Source: MTP4 sp9310u (GTDB taxonomy: Archaea > Halobacteriota > Methanosarcinia > Methanosarcinales > Methanosarcinaceae). From it: a stretch of 64,000 nt of DNA. The notes below the pieces were generated by a model that worked only from the letters and a program-made list of their open reading frames with translations, was not told the origin of the DNA and made no database searches. Location of the stretch: NCBI GenBank assembly GCA_030627005.1, contig DAOUSW010000006.1, forward strand, positions 1 to 64,000, given 5' to 3'. The translations under genes and the position numbers were made by a program. Shown here in pieces: positions 25,939 to 33,225 of this stretch (its first letter is position 1; every line of letters starts with the position of its first letter).

Positions 25939-26841
25939 TCAAATCAATGCCAGCCGATTTGCAAGATATCCAGCCACCACAGCTATGGAGAAAACAGTCA
26001 CCACGAAGGCTGCCAGCAGCCTCTTCTTGAATATGGATGAAAGAAGGGTCAGCTCGGGTATGCTGGCCCCTGCACCCCCGATTATCAATGCAAGAACGAC
26101 TCACACACTCATTCCCTTTTCAATGAGTGCCAGTCCAACCGGGATCATGGTTTCCGCCCGGATATAGATAGGAATGCCAATAATTGCAGCCACAGGAATT
26201 GCCAGAGGGTTGTTTGGTCCTGCGAGGCGGGTAATAATCTCCGTGGGCACGAATCCGTGAATGAATGCACCGATGCCCGCTCCAAGGAGAAGATAAGGCA
26301 CTAGCTGACGGAACAGGCTAAACGCGAATCCTGCAGACCGCTGTATCCTGGATTTAGCGTCCGTTGCCTGCTGACAGTCACAGCTGTTTCGTACAACTGC
26401 CACCGACTTAACCTGACTTGAGAAGCCAGACCTATCAAGCAAGAGGCCGATAACAACCGTAGCCACGAAGGTGACGGCAAAATAGAAGGAGGCTGTCTTC
26501 CAGCCCAGTAAAATGATAAACAGGGATATTATTACCGGGTTTAGCAAGGGTGATGAGAACAGAAATGCCATTGCTGCAGCGAAGGGCACCCCGGCCCTGA
26601 GCATCCCCAGGAGAAGCGGTATGGTTGAACAGGAGCAGAAAGGAGTCAGTGCACCAAATCCTGCCCCAAGGACACTGCCTACAACTTTATTCCGCCCTCC
26701 CATGGCTTTTTTTATGGTTTCATCCGGCAAATATTCCTGAATCAGTCCCACAAGAAAGGTTATCCCAATGAATAAAACAATAAGCTCTACGGCGATTTCA
26801 ATGAAGAAATTGGCCGCCACAGTTAAATTATCCAAGAACAT
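25939..26841 (-). pseudogene. ArsP-type permease interrupted by in-frame TGA
   Basis: From ATG 26841 (after GGAAGGTCAGG) the frame encodes an ArsP_1/DUF318 permease with the conserved TPFCSCSTIPLLLGMLRAG and LFSSPLLNPVIISLF. At 26103-26101 a TGA stops it after EKGMSV. The same frame then continues VVLALIIGGAGASIPELTLL, IFKKRLLAAFVVTVFS and a final AGYLANRLALI, which is the expected last helices and end, up to TGA at 25941-25939. Relatives are expected to have Gly (GGA) at that point. Full length would be 300 residues. Members export trivalent (organo)arsenicals. Likely a nonsense mutation; Methanosarcina has no selenocysteine system. Confidence 0.85.
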
Positions 26842-26975
26842 CCTGACCTTCCTTTAAAATTTACTTTTTCTTCTTTACTTTTTCTTCAAATCATCGAAAG
26901 CTACACCTATTGGAAATCTGGAATTACCAGAGCTATTCTGGAATTACCAGAGCTATTTTTCTCTGGGGGCCAACA

Positions 26976-27365
26976 TTACTCCTCCATAAGCAACTTTGCC
27001 TGGTTAAGCAGTCCGATAACTGCCCCGTCCGAAAGGCGAAAATAAGACCATTTCCCTTCTTTTCTTTCTTTGATAACACCCGCATTTTTCAATATGGAAA
27101 GATGGTGAGAAACAGTCGATTGAGAGTTATCAAGAGCAACAGTCAGTTCGCAGACACACAGTTCTCCTTCTTTCAATAACTTTACAATCTTAAGCCGGTT
27201 GATATCTGCGAAGGCCTTAAAAATTTTAACTTCCGAAGACAAAGCTTCCTCATCCAGCCTATCCACCAGAGAAATGAGCTTTTGCGTCCTTGTCTCAAAG
27301 TGATCTCTTTCAGGAATGAAACGCCTCAATCTTTCGATTTCCACTTTACAGATTTTTCTATTCAC
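26976..27365 (-). CDS. ArsR-family metalloid-responsive repressor
   Basis: A 129-residue winged-helix repressor. The metal site ELCVCEL (C70, C72) lies in the helix typical of arsenite/antimonite ArsR, followed by the recognition region NSQSTVSHHLSILKNAGV and wing KEGKWSYFRL. A 45-residue N-terminal helix extension precedes the domain. The start is GTG at 27365 (GGAGATCGAAT upstream). It is encoded in the same minus-strand operon as the ArsP permease, so it probably controls this island through the palindromes upstream. Confidence 0.9.
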   Translation of the reverse strand: MNRKICKVEIERLRRFIPERDHFETRTQKLISLVDRLDEEALSSEVKIFKAFADINRLKIVKLLKEGELCVCELTVALDNSQSTVSHHLSILKNAGVIKERKEGKWSYFRLSDGAVIGLLNQAKLLMEE

Positions 27366-27392
27366 ATTCGATCTCCTTTAAGATTGCCAGGA

Positions 27393-27554
27393 TTACCGGC
27401 AGCAGCCACATCCACCTTCTAAGGGAAGCAATTTGTTTTTACTCTGTTCCCCGGACCAGCATTCTACGCAGAGCTTTATGATTCCTAGTTCTTTGTGATT
27501 AGCCCTTAACAAAGAGTATTCTTCTTTTCCACATATTACACATTTAAGGCTCAT
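27393..27554 (-). CDS. Cys-rich mini zinc-ribbon protein
   Basis: A 53-residue protein. CVICGKEEYSLLRANHKELG and KLCVECW form a two-CxxC zinc-ribbon-like fold (C5, C8, C29, C32), and the C-terminus ends in GGCGCCR. I use ATG 27554 because TGAGGT lies eight bases before it; the longer open frame upstream is not conserved. A clear paralogue is found at 30724-30888, also next to an ArsP permease. The role is unknown. Thiols at the end could bind arsenic or another soft metal. Confidence 0.8.
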   Translation of the reverse strand: MSLKCVICGKEEYSLLRANHKELGIIKLCVECWSGEQSKNKLLPLEGGCGCCR

Positions 27555-27647
27555 TTTCCGAAACCTCAGTAGAAAATCTATATTCAGTGTACAGGAGAAA
27601 TTCGAATCCACAAAATCACAATTCATATCTACAGGCATCGATATGAT

Positions 27648-27953
27648 TTAAACTATATTTTCCTGCCAGTATTTTTCATATTCCTTGAGAACTGCGGCTT
27701 TGAAGTTTTCCAGTTCTGTTTCAGGAATCTCATTCATCTTCAAGAGGTTCTGTATAAGCTCTTCATTGTCCACATCTTCAGGGCCCTTGCCTGCAGAAAA
27801 ATATTCCTTAAATTTCTCATCAAGCCCAGCAATTTCCAGATCTTTGCTACCAATTTGGACCTTTCTGAAACTTACGATAGAAGGACCGCAACAACAGCAA
27901 CTTTTGCCACTTCCAACAAGTTTACCAAGTAAGTTTTTTCCAAGTTTACCCAT
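27648..27953 (-). CDS. Small CCCC-motif protein
   Basis: A 101-residue protein with a basic, glycine-rich N-terminus and four consecutive cysteines (GKSCCCCGPSI, C19-C22), then an alpha/beta segment (VQIGSKDLEIAGLDEKF) and a helical, acidic C-terminus. The Cys4 run is a plausible soft-metal ligand. Family not recognised. It is the first gene of the minus-strand island operon, behind GGAGG, and the ATATCAA-type operator lies 23 bp upstream of its ATG. Confidence 0.8.
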   Translation of the reverse strand: MGKLGKNLLGKLVGSGKSCCCCGPSIVSFRKVQIGSKDLEIAGLDEKFKEYFSAGKGPEDVDNEELIQNLLKMNEIPETELENFKAAVLKEYEKYWQENIV

Positions 27954-27975
27954 TTGAGTATGCCTCCTTTAGGAC

Positions 27976-27997
27976 TATATCAAGATGTGTTGATATA
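27976..27997 (-). promoter_or_regulatory. Island operator, ATATCAA type (minus-strand operon)
   Basis: TATATCAA-GATGTG-TTGATATA: perfect 8-bp arms, 6-nt spacer. It overlaps the expected start of the minus transcript, between AT-rich TTTATATCATATTT and the ribosome site of the CCCC gene. The form matches an ArsR-type operator. Confidence 0.7.
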
Positions 27998-28085
27998 TAG
28001 ATATGTAAATATGATATAAAAATATTACTAATTCAAAAAATAGTATCTCCAAAATAGCATTAAAAAGAAAGTTTTAATAGGAAGT

Positions 28086-28107
28086 TATTTCAAAATAATT
28101 TGAAATA
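28086..28107 (+). promoter_or_regulatory. Island operator, ATTTCAA type, distal copy
   Basis: TATTTCAA-AATAAT-TTGAAATA: perfect 8-bp arms. It is a near-identical copy of the next site 47 bp downstream. Both lie ahead of the ArsP permease at 28175. Confidence 0.75.
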
Positions 28108-28132
28108 GGAAATTTTAAATAGGTTAATAGGG

Positions 28133-28153
28133 TATTTCAAAATAATTTGAAAT
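28133..28153 (+). promoter_or_regulatory. Island operator, ATTTCAA type, proximal copy
   Basis: TATTTCAA-AATAAT-TTGAAAT, ending 22 bp before the ATG of the permease, where it would cover the transcription start or 5' leader. The pair of sites 47 bp apart suggests cooperative or double occupancy. Confidence 0.75.
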
Positions 28154-28174
28154 CACAATTTGGGATCTGAAAAA

Positions 28175-29236
28175 ATGACGCTGGATTACCTCACATATCT
28201 AATAGGGATCGGCTTACAGTCGGTGCAGGAATACCTGGCCCTGCATGTGCTGATGTGCCTTGTACCTGCATTTTTCCTGGCAGGAGCAATAGCATCCCTT
28301 TTTTCCAAGGAATCAGTACTGAAGTTCTTCGGAGCAGATGCCCCAAAGTACGTATCTTATACGGTGGCTGCAGTTTCCGGCTGTCTGCTTGCGGTCTGCA
28401 GCTGTACGGTGCTCCCCCTCTTTGCAGGGATTTACAAACGGGGAGCCGGAATCGGGCCTGCAAGCACCTTTCTTTTCTCAGCGCCGGCTATCAACATCCT
28501 TGCAATCGTCTACACGGCCAAGATCCTGGGTTATGACCTGGGAGCTGCAAGGGCATTTACCGCCATCCTGATGTCCGTACTTATCGGACTGGTCATGGCA
28601 TTTGTCTTCGAGAAGAACAACGTGGAAAGGAAATCTATCAAGACCTTCGGAGGAGACGAACACAAACACAGCGTCCAGCTCTTCATACTGCTGCTCGCAA
28701 TTCTTGTAGCCCCCGAGCTTGTACCTTTCTCGGCAAAGGTCCTGGGATGGGTTCCGCTGATCATATTAATCTGGGTTCCCCTGATCGCGATTACGGCTTA
28801 CTTTTCCTTAAAATGGTTCAGTCCTGAGGAACGGGCAAGCTGGATGGGAGAAACCTGGTTCCTGACAAGGCAGATCTTCCCCCTGCTCTTGATGGGGGTT
28901 TTCTTTGCAGGGATAGGCGTTGAAGTCCTACCAAAGGAATTTGTTGCATCGCTGGTTGGGGGAAATTCCCTCAGTTCAAACCTTATCGCCTCAGTTTCAG
29001 CAGCCCTGATGTATTTCTCAACCCTGACCGAAGTCCCTATCATCAAAGCCCTTACCCTTCTCGGTATGGGGGAAGGACCTGCCCTGTCAATGCTCCTTGC
29101 AGGTCCTGCGCTCAGTCTCCCAAACATGATCGTCATCAACAGGATTATGAAGCCGAAACGTGCGGCACTCTACATCTCCCTGGTGGTGTTGATTGCAACC
29201 ATATCGGGCCTGGTCTACGGAAGCCTGATGGCATGA
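28175..29236 (+). CDS. ArsP-type permease (metalloid/organoarsenical efflux)
   Basis: About 353 residues with roughly eight to ten membrane segments. The conserved cysteine motif is AVCSCTVLPLFAGIYKRG, with SAPAINILAIVYTAKILG following. The second half repeats this fold with TEVPIIKALTLLGMGEGPA. It belongs to ArsP_1/DUF318. Characterised ArsP exports methylarsenite; the substrate here is inferred. ATG 28175 (after GGGATCTG), with TTG 28160 as an alternative. It is followed by a thioredoxin-like gene, a repeated arrangement in this window, and sits behind two operators. Confidence 0.88.
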   Translation: MTLDYLTYLIGIGLQSVQEYLALHVLMCLVPAFFLAGAIASLFSKESVLKFFGADAPKYVSYTVAAVSGCLLAVCSCTVLPLFAGIYKRGAGIGPASTFLFSAPAINILAIVYTAKILGYDLGAARAFTAILMSVLIGLVMAFVFEKNNVERKSIKTFGGDEHKHSVQLFILLLAILVAPELVPFSAKVLGWVPLIILIWVPLIAITAYFSLKWFSPEERASWMGETWFLTRQIFPLLLMGVFFAGIGVEVLPKEFVASLVGGNSLSSNLIASVSAALMYFSTLTEVPIIKALTLLGMGEGPALSMLLAGPALSLPNMIVINRIMKPKRAALYISLVVLIATISGLVYGSLMA

Positions 29237-29248
29237 ACAAATTACGGA

Positions 29249-29276
29249 AAGTATTTCAAATTTGGTTGAAATACTT
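29249..29276 (+). promoter_or_regulatory. Island operator, strongest copy
   Basis: AAGTATTTCAA-ATTTGG-TTGAAATACTT: perfect 11-bp arms, 6-nt spacer, 43 bp before the thioredoxin-like gene. It shows that this gene has its own regulated promoter rather than only reading through from the permease. Confidence 0.8.
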
Positions 29277-29318
29277 AATGAAAAATAAGGATGTAAAATA
29301 AAGATCAAAGGTGAAAAC

Positions 29319-29552
29319 ATGAAAATCGAAGTACTGGGAACAGGATGTACAAAGTGCAAGAAACTGAAAGAACTTGCCGAAAAAGCAGTAAAGGAAACGG
29401 GCGTGGACGCAGAAGTTGTAAAGGTAGAAGACTTTGACGAGATCCTTAATTACGGAGTCATGATCACTCCCGGTCTTGTGATTGACGGGGATGTAAAGGT
29501 GGCAGGCAAAGTCCCCAGCCTTGACGACATCAAGAAGTGGCTTACCGAATAA
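29319..29552 (+). CDS. Thioredoxin-like redox-active disulfide protein
   Basis: A 77-residue Thioredoxin_3/glutaredoxin-like protein with active site GTGCTKCKKL (C10, C13) and the cis-proline-type motif GVMITPGLVIDG. Such small proteins are typically linked to ArsP permeases. They probably reduce a substrate or the permease's cysteines. ATG after AAAGGTGAAAAC. A near-identical partner gene is at 32193-32423. Confidence 0.9.
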   Translation: MKIEVLGTGCTKCKKLKELAEKAVKETGVDAEVVKVEDFDEILNYGVMITPGLVIDGDVKVAGKVPSLDDIKKWLTE

Positions 29553-29683
29553 GAACTATCAAATTTATTAACGATCTAAAGCTGATGAATAATCGGCAAC
29601 TGATGAATAACTATACAGATTTGAACTTCATTGACTGAGTATAAATTTATTACTAAACTTAAAACGAAAAAAAGGTGACAATT

Positions 29684-30067
29684 ATGGCTGAAGAAACAAA
29701 ATGCTCCTGTGGTTCGGCAAACGTGGCAATTTTCCCCTGCGTCGGATCCGCCAATGTAGGCCAGCTCTCAAACAAGATCGCAATCGAACTGGAGAAAGAA
29801 GGTATTGGAAACCTGATGTGCACGGTCGGGATCGGGGCAAGGGCACCGGGACTCATGAAGTCCGCCGAAGCTTCCGATAGGATCATAGCCATTAACGGTT
29901 GTCCCGTAAACTGCGCAAGCAAAACTATGGAACTGGCAGGTTTCAAGGTGGACCGCGAGATCGTGATTTCCGACTTAGGTATTAAGAAAACAAAGGACAG
30001 AGATCTCAAGGAGGAAGAAGTCGCCGAAGTCCTTGAGAAAGTTCTGGAGATCCTGCAGTCCGAGTGA
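29684..30067 (+). CDS. DGC-domain putative zinc-binding protein
   Basis: About 127 residues with N-terminal CSCGSANVAIFPCVGSANVG and central GCPVNCASKTMELAG, the conserved-cysteine pattern of the DGC domain (PF08859-like). Function unknown, often near arsenic or thioredoxin genes. ATG 29684 after AAAGGTGACAATT; the upstream GTG is rejected. A second DGC gene at 51248 shares the island's operator. Confidence 0.82.
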   Translation: MAEETKCSCGSANVAIFPCVGSANVGQLSNKIAIELEKEGIGNLMCTVGIGARAPGLMKSAEASDRIIAINGCPVNCASKTMELAGFKVDREIVISDLGIKKTKDRDLKEEEVAEVLEKVLEILQSE

Positions 30068-30308
30068 TCTCCTATTCACTTTTTTTTACAGTGAACCTAT
30101 TATTAAGAGCCTTTTTTGGCAGAAAACTATTTTGACAGATAACTATTTTGGCAGAAAACTTTTGGCAGAGGCCCGTTTTAGCAAAATATTGGATTTTGGA
30201 CCTCAACTGCCAGCTTTTTTGAAATAATATATGGCCTGGACTTCCGCGGGTCACGGACACTCAAAATTTTAAGACATGCCTTGAAAAAGTATATATGCCC
30301 ATATTTCA

Positions 30309-30581
30309 ATGATTGATTATATGATTGATGAGGAAAATGTGCAGATTTTCAAGGCTCTGAGCGAAGAAACAAGATACAAAATCATAAAAGTCCTGCTCGA
30401 AGGGGAGCGCTGCGCCTGTGAGATTCCGGACCTCATAGGCAAGACCCAGTCCAACACCTCCATGCACCTGGCAAAACTGCAGAACTGGGGGGTCATCAAA
30501 GTAAGAAAAGACGGAAAGATGAGGCTTTATTCCATAGATAACGAAAAAGTCCGGAAGATTTTGAAGATCCTTGAAGAATAA
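30309..30581 (+). CDS. ArsR-family regulator
   Basis: A 90-residue winged helix with ERCACEIPDL (C35, C37), then QSNTSMHLAKLQNWGVIKV and a wing KDGKMRLYSI. Metal-sensing Cys pair present. The ATG is at 30309; a second ATG lies four codons on. A TATA-like ATATATG precedes. It is monocistronic, between the first and third permease modules, so it may be the sensor for both. Confidence 0.9.
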   Translation: MIDYMIDEENVQIFKALSEETRYKIIKVLLEGERCACEIPDLIGKTQSNTSMHLAKLQNWGVIKVRKDGKMRLYSIDNEKVRKILKILEE

Positions 30582-30723
30582 GTCCTTTTTTCCGGCTGTG
30601 CTTCGGATACACCTTTTACACTCATTATATTTCGGGAACTTTATATTCCGGAAACTTCCAAATCAAACTCATCACGAACCTTCATTAGAATGAACATGAG
30701 GGGCCGGAAAAAATTAGATTGAA

Positions 30724-30888
30724 TTAAAAACGGCAGCAATCACAGCCTCCCGCGCATGAGGGGAGAAGGTTCTGATTACCGTATTCTATCCCCCAGCATT
30801 CAAAGCAAATTTTTACCATTCCAAGTTCCTTGTGCTTTACCCTGAGCAGTGAATTTTCTTCCTTTTTGCAGATAGCGCATTTTACCAT
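30724..30888 (-). CDS. Cys-rich mini zinc-ribbon protein, second copy
   Basis: A 54-residue protein. CAICKKEENSLLRVKHKELG and KICFECW match the protein at 27393-27554, and the end is again Cys-rich: GGCDCCRF, plus one more cysteine (SCAGG). The ATG at 30888 has GGAG eight bases upstream; an ATG two codons earlier at 30894 is too close to it. It is divergent from the permease at 31100, with an island operator between. Conserved pairing of this protein with ArsP permeases argues for a shared task. Confidence 0.82.
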   Translation of the reverse strand: MVKCAICKKEENSLLRVKHKELGMVKICFECWGIEYGNQNLLPSCAGGCDCCRF

Positions 30889-31023
30889 AGACATGCTCCT
30901 GAACTTTTCCTATAGGCCTGAACTCTCCCTTAATGTTCCGGGTGGGGTTTTGTTAGAGATCTGTCTTTCTTTTTCATATAAAAGGGTTTTATTCGATGCG
31001 AAAGGAATATATCAGATTACAAT

Positions 31024-31045
31024 CATATCAGTATATGTTGATATG
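31024..31045 (+). promoter_or_regulatory. Island operator, ATATCAA type, one mismatch
   Basis: CATATCAG-TATATG-TTGATATG, arms differing at one position. It lies 55 bp before the permease ATG and within the divergent spacer with the Cys-rich gene. A further ATATATCAG half-site precedes it. Confidence 0.55.
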
Positions 31046-31099
31046 AAGAATTAATGATACATTTCATAAACAGAACCATAAGAAAAGAAGGAACCCCAA

Positions 31100-32071
31100 A
31101 TGACCGACATCTTCTACCCCTTTCAATGGATCGCGGACAAACTGACCTACGAGCTTTTCGGAATAAATCCGGAAACCCATCTTGCAGCCAGTGTCAACTT
31201 CATCATTTACGACGTGCTGAAGATATTTTTCCTGCTCTCGGTGATGATCTTTGCCATATCTTACATCAGGACCTACATCACCCCTGAAAAAACCAGAAAG
31301 GTGCTCGGAGGCAAGAAAGGGCTCCGTTACCATCTGATGGCATCCCTGATAGGCACGGTCTCCCCGTTCTGTTCATGCTCCTCAGTGCCCCTGTTCATAG
31401 GGTTCGTTGAAGCCGGAGTTCCCCTGGGAGTTACCTTTTCCTTCCTGATTACCTCTCCCCTGGTAAACGAAGCCGCAGTCGCCGTGCTCTGGGCAACCCT
31501 TGGTTTCAAGGCAACTGCGATCTACGTGGTTTCAGGCATTGTACTCGGGGTCTTCGGAGGCTATCTGATTGGCGTCCTTAAACTGGAAAAGTACGTTGAG
31601 GAATTTGTTTACAAAATCAAAGTAGGAAACACAGCCGTCGGGCAGGAAAACCTGAGCGTGAAAGAGAGGGCAGGAACCGCATTTGAAGGCGTAAAAGAGA
31701 TCGTAGGAAAGGTCTGGATCTATGTGATAATAGGGGTCAGCATCGGCGGAATTTTCCACGGCTATGCCCCGGAAGGCATCCTTGCAAAATACGCAGGCGA
31801 GGACAACCTGTTCGCAGTACCGATTGCCGTTATCCTGGGTGTCCCCCTGTACTCGAACGTCATGGGCATGATCCCTGTAGTGGAAAGCCTGATTGGAAAA
31901 GGGCTGCCAATCGGAACTTCCCTGGCTTTCCTGATGTCGGTCACAGCCGTGTCCTTCCCCGAGATGATCATTCTCAAAAAGGTGCTGAAAAAAGAGCTGA
32001 TTGCGATCTTTGTTTCTATTGTGGCAGCCTCGATCATCTTTACAGGCTACCTTTTCAACATACTGCTGTAA
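31100..32071 (+). CDS. ArsP-type permease, third copy
   Basis: A 323-residue ArsP_1/DUF318 permease with SPFCSCSSVPLFIGFVEAG and FLITSPLVNEAAVAVLWATL. It has about eight membrane segments in two similar halves, the second containing GVPLYSNVMGMIPVVESL. It is closer in wording to the broken permease at 25939 than to the one at 28175. The ATG follows AAGGAACCCCAA. The thioredoxin gene 120 bp downstream forms the module. Confidence 0.88.
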   Translation: MTDIFYPFQWIADKLTYELFGINPETHLAASVNFIIYDVLKIFFLLSVMIFAISYIRTYITPEKTRKVLGGKKGLRYHLMASLIGTVSPFCSCSSVPLFIGFVEAGVPLGVTFSFLITSPLVNEAAVAVLWATLGFKATAIYVVSGIVLGVFGGYLIGVLKLEKYVEEFVYKIKVGNTAVGQENLSVKERAGTAFEGVKEIVGKVWIYVIIGVSIGGIFHGYAPEGILAKYAGEDNLFAVPIAVILGVPLYSNVMGMIPVVESLIGKGLPIGTSLAFLMSVTAVSFPEMIILKKVLKKELIAIFVSIVAASIIFTGYLFNILL

Positions 32072-32192
32072 ATCTACCTGCTGTAAATCTACCCGAAAGC
32101 TTGGAAAATTGAGCGATTGAAAAGAGAGATTGAAAAAACACAGAACCTGAAATCAAAAACCGAATAAAAAGACAAAAGAGTGGTGAAAAAAC

Positions 32193-32423
32193 ATGAAAAT
32201 AGAAATTCTCGGAACCGGATGTGCAAAGTGCAAGAAAACGAAAGAAGCCATTGAAAAAGTCCTGAAGGAAAACGGAAAGGAAGCCGAAGTCGTGAAAGTG
32301 GAAGATTTTGAAACGATCCTGAACTACGGCGTTATGATCACCCCTGCCGTCGTGGTTGACGGCGAGGTAAAAATTGCAGGCAAGGTCCCGAATGAAGAAG
32401 ATATCAGAGAATGGGTCGCCTGA
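32193..32423 (+). CDS. Thioredoxin-like redox-active disulfide protein, second copy
   Basis: A 76-residue protein of the Thioredoxin_3 type. The active site is GTGCAKCKKT (C10, C13), the cis-proline motif GVMITPAVVVDG. It is a close paralogue of the one at 29319. Start ATG after AGTGGTGAAAAAAC. Likely the electron donor or sulfur/arsenic carrier for the adjoining permease. Confidence 0.9.
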   Translation: MKIEILGTGCAKCKKTKEAIEKVLKENGKEAEVVKVEDFETILNYGVMITPAVVVDGEVKIAGKVPNEEDIREWVA

Positions 32424-32562
32424 GTTTTGAATCCGGGAAAGCCCGGATTAGTTCTTTTTTCGATAAAATCCCCTGACTTCCGAGAAAGGATTGATTAACC
32501 GCTTTTCCCATAATAATAGGAAAGAAGGAAAAAGGGGAGAAATAACTACCTGAGGCAATCTT

Positions 32563-32883
32563 ATGTCAAAGATAACCGTAAATTCCACAATATGCGACTT
32601 TACCCACAAAGTTTGCGGAAAACTGAAAGGCGATAAAATCATCGTGGATATCGAGACTCCCTGTGAAAAAATAAAGGAGATCTCGCACCTGGAAGTCCCC
32701 ATGATGGGGACCCTGGACATCAAAGATAATTACGTGATGGAAAGGGCAAAAGAGGCAAAAATCTGCTCGAACTGCCTGGTGCCCTGCGGGGTGCTCAACA
32801 TCTGCAAACTGGAAAGCGGTTTCCTTGCAAAATCCCTGGCAAAAAAAGCTGGCAGCCTGAGTATTGATTTTGATGAGGTCTGA
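32563..32883 (+). CDS. Conserved Cys-rich protein (duplicated), copy 1
   Basis: A 106-residue protein with C11, C18, C34 and a cluster ICSNCLVPCGVLNICK near residues 68-82. I believe this is the DUF6951 family but cannot confirm. The pattern suggests a metal or Fe-S site. ATG after TGAGGCAATCTT. The C-terminal half is nearly identical to that of the gene at 35393-35713. The two copies flank the Usp and Acr3 genes. Confidence 0.78.
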   Translation: MSKITVNSTICDFTHKVCGKLKGDKIIVDIETPCEKIKEISHLEVPMMGTLDIKDNYVMERAKEAKICSNCLVPCGVLNICKLESGFLAKSLAKKAGSLSIDFDEV

Positions 32884-32888
32884 GAATA

Positions 32889-33147
32889 GTCAAAATTTAC
32901 CTGAAATCCAAATTTACCTGAAATCAGAATTTGCCTAGAATCCAAATATACCTGAAATCCAAATATACCTGAAATCCAAATATACCTGAAATCCAAATAT
33001 ACCTGAAATCCAAATATACCTGAAATCCAAATTTACCTGAAATCAGAATTTACCTGAAATCAGAATTTGCCTAGAATCCAAATTTACCTGAAATCCAAAT
33101 TTACCTGAAATCCAAATTTACCTGAAATCAGAATTTACCTGAAATTC
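32889..33147. repeat. 17-bp tandem repeat array
   Basis: About fifteen units of AAATCCAAATTTACCTG with variants (AAATCCAAATATACCTG five times in a row, and AAATCAGAATTTGCCTAG). The period is exactly 17 bp for most of the array, so recent slippage or unequal exchange has expanded it. It fills the spacer before the universal stress protein. No coding potential on either strand that has a ribosome site. Confidence 0.9.
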
Positions 33148-33225
33148 ACATCTGAGAACTCAGTAATGTATTGGGAAGGGCTGAGTTTAATAGTAATTGA
33201 CGGGGGGATTATTGGGGGGCATTAA

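Noticed and set aside
26101..26103. Selenocysteine at TGA
   Set aside because: Methanosarcina is not known to use Sec, the expected residue is Gly, and no SECIS-like element is seen.
32889..33147. CRISPR array
   Set aside because: Units are contiguous 17-mers without unique spacers, and there are no cas genes nearby.
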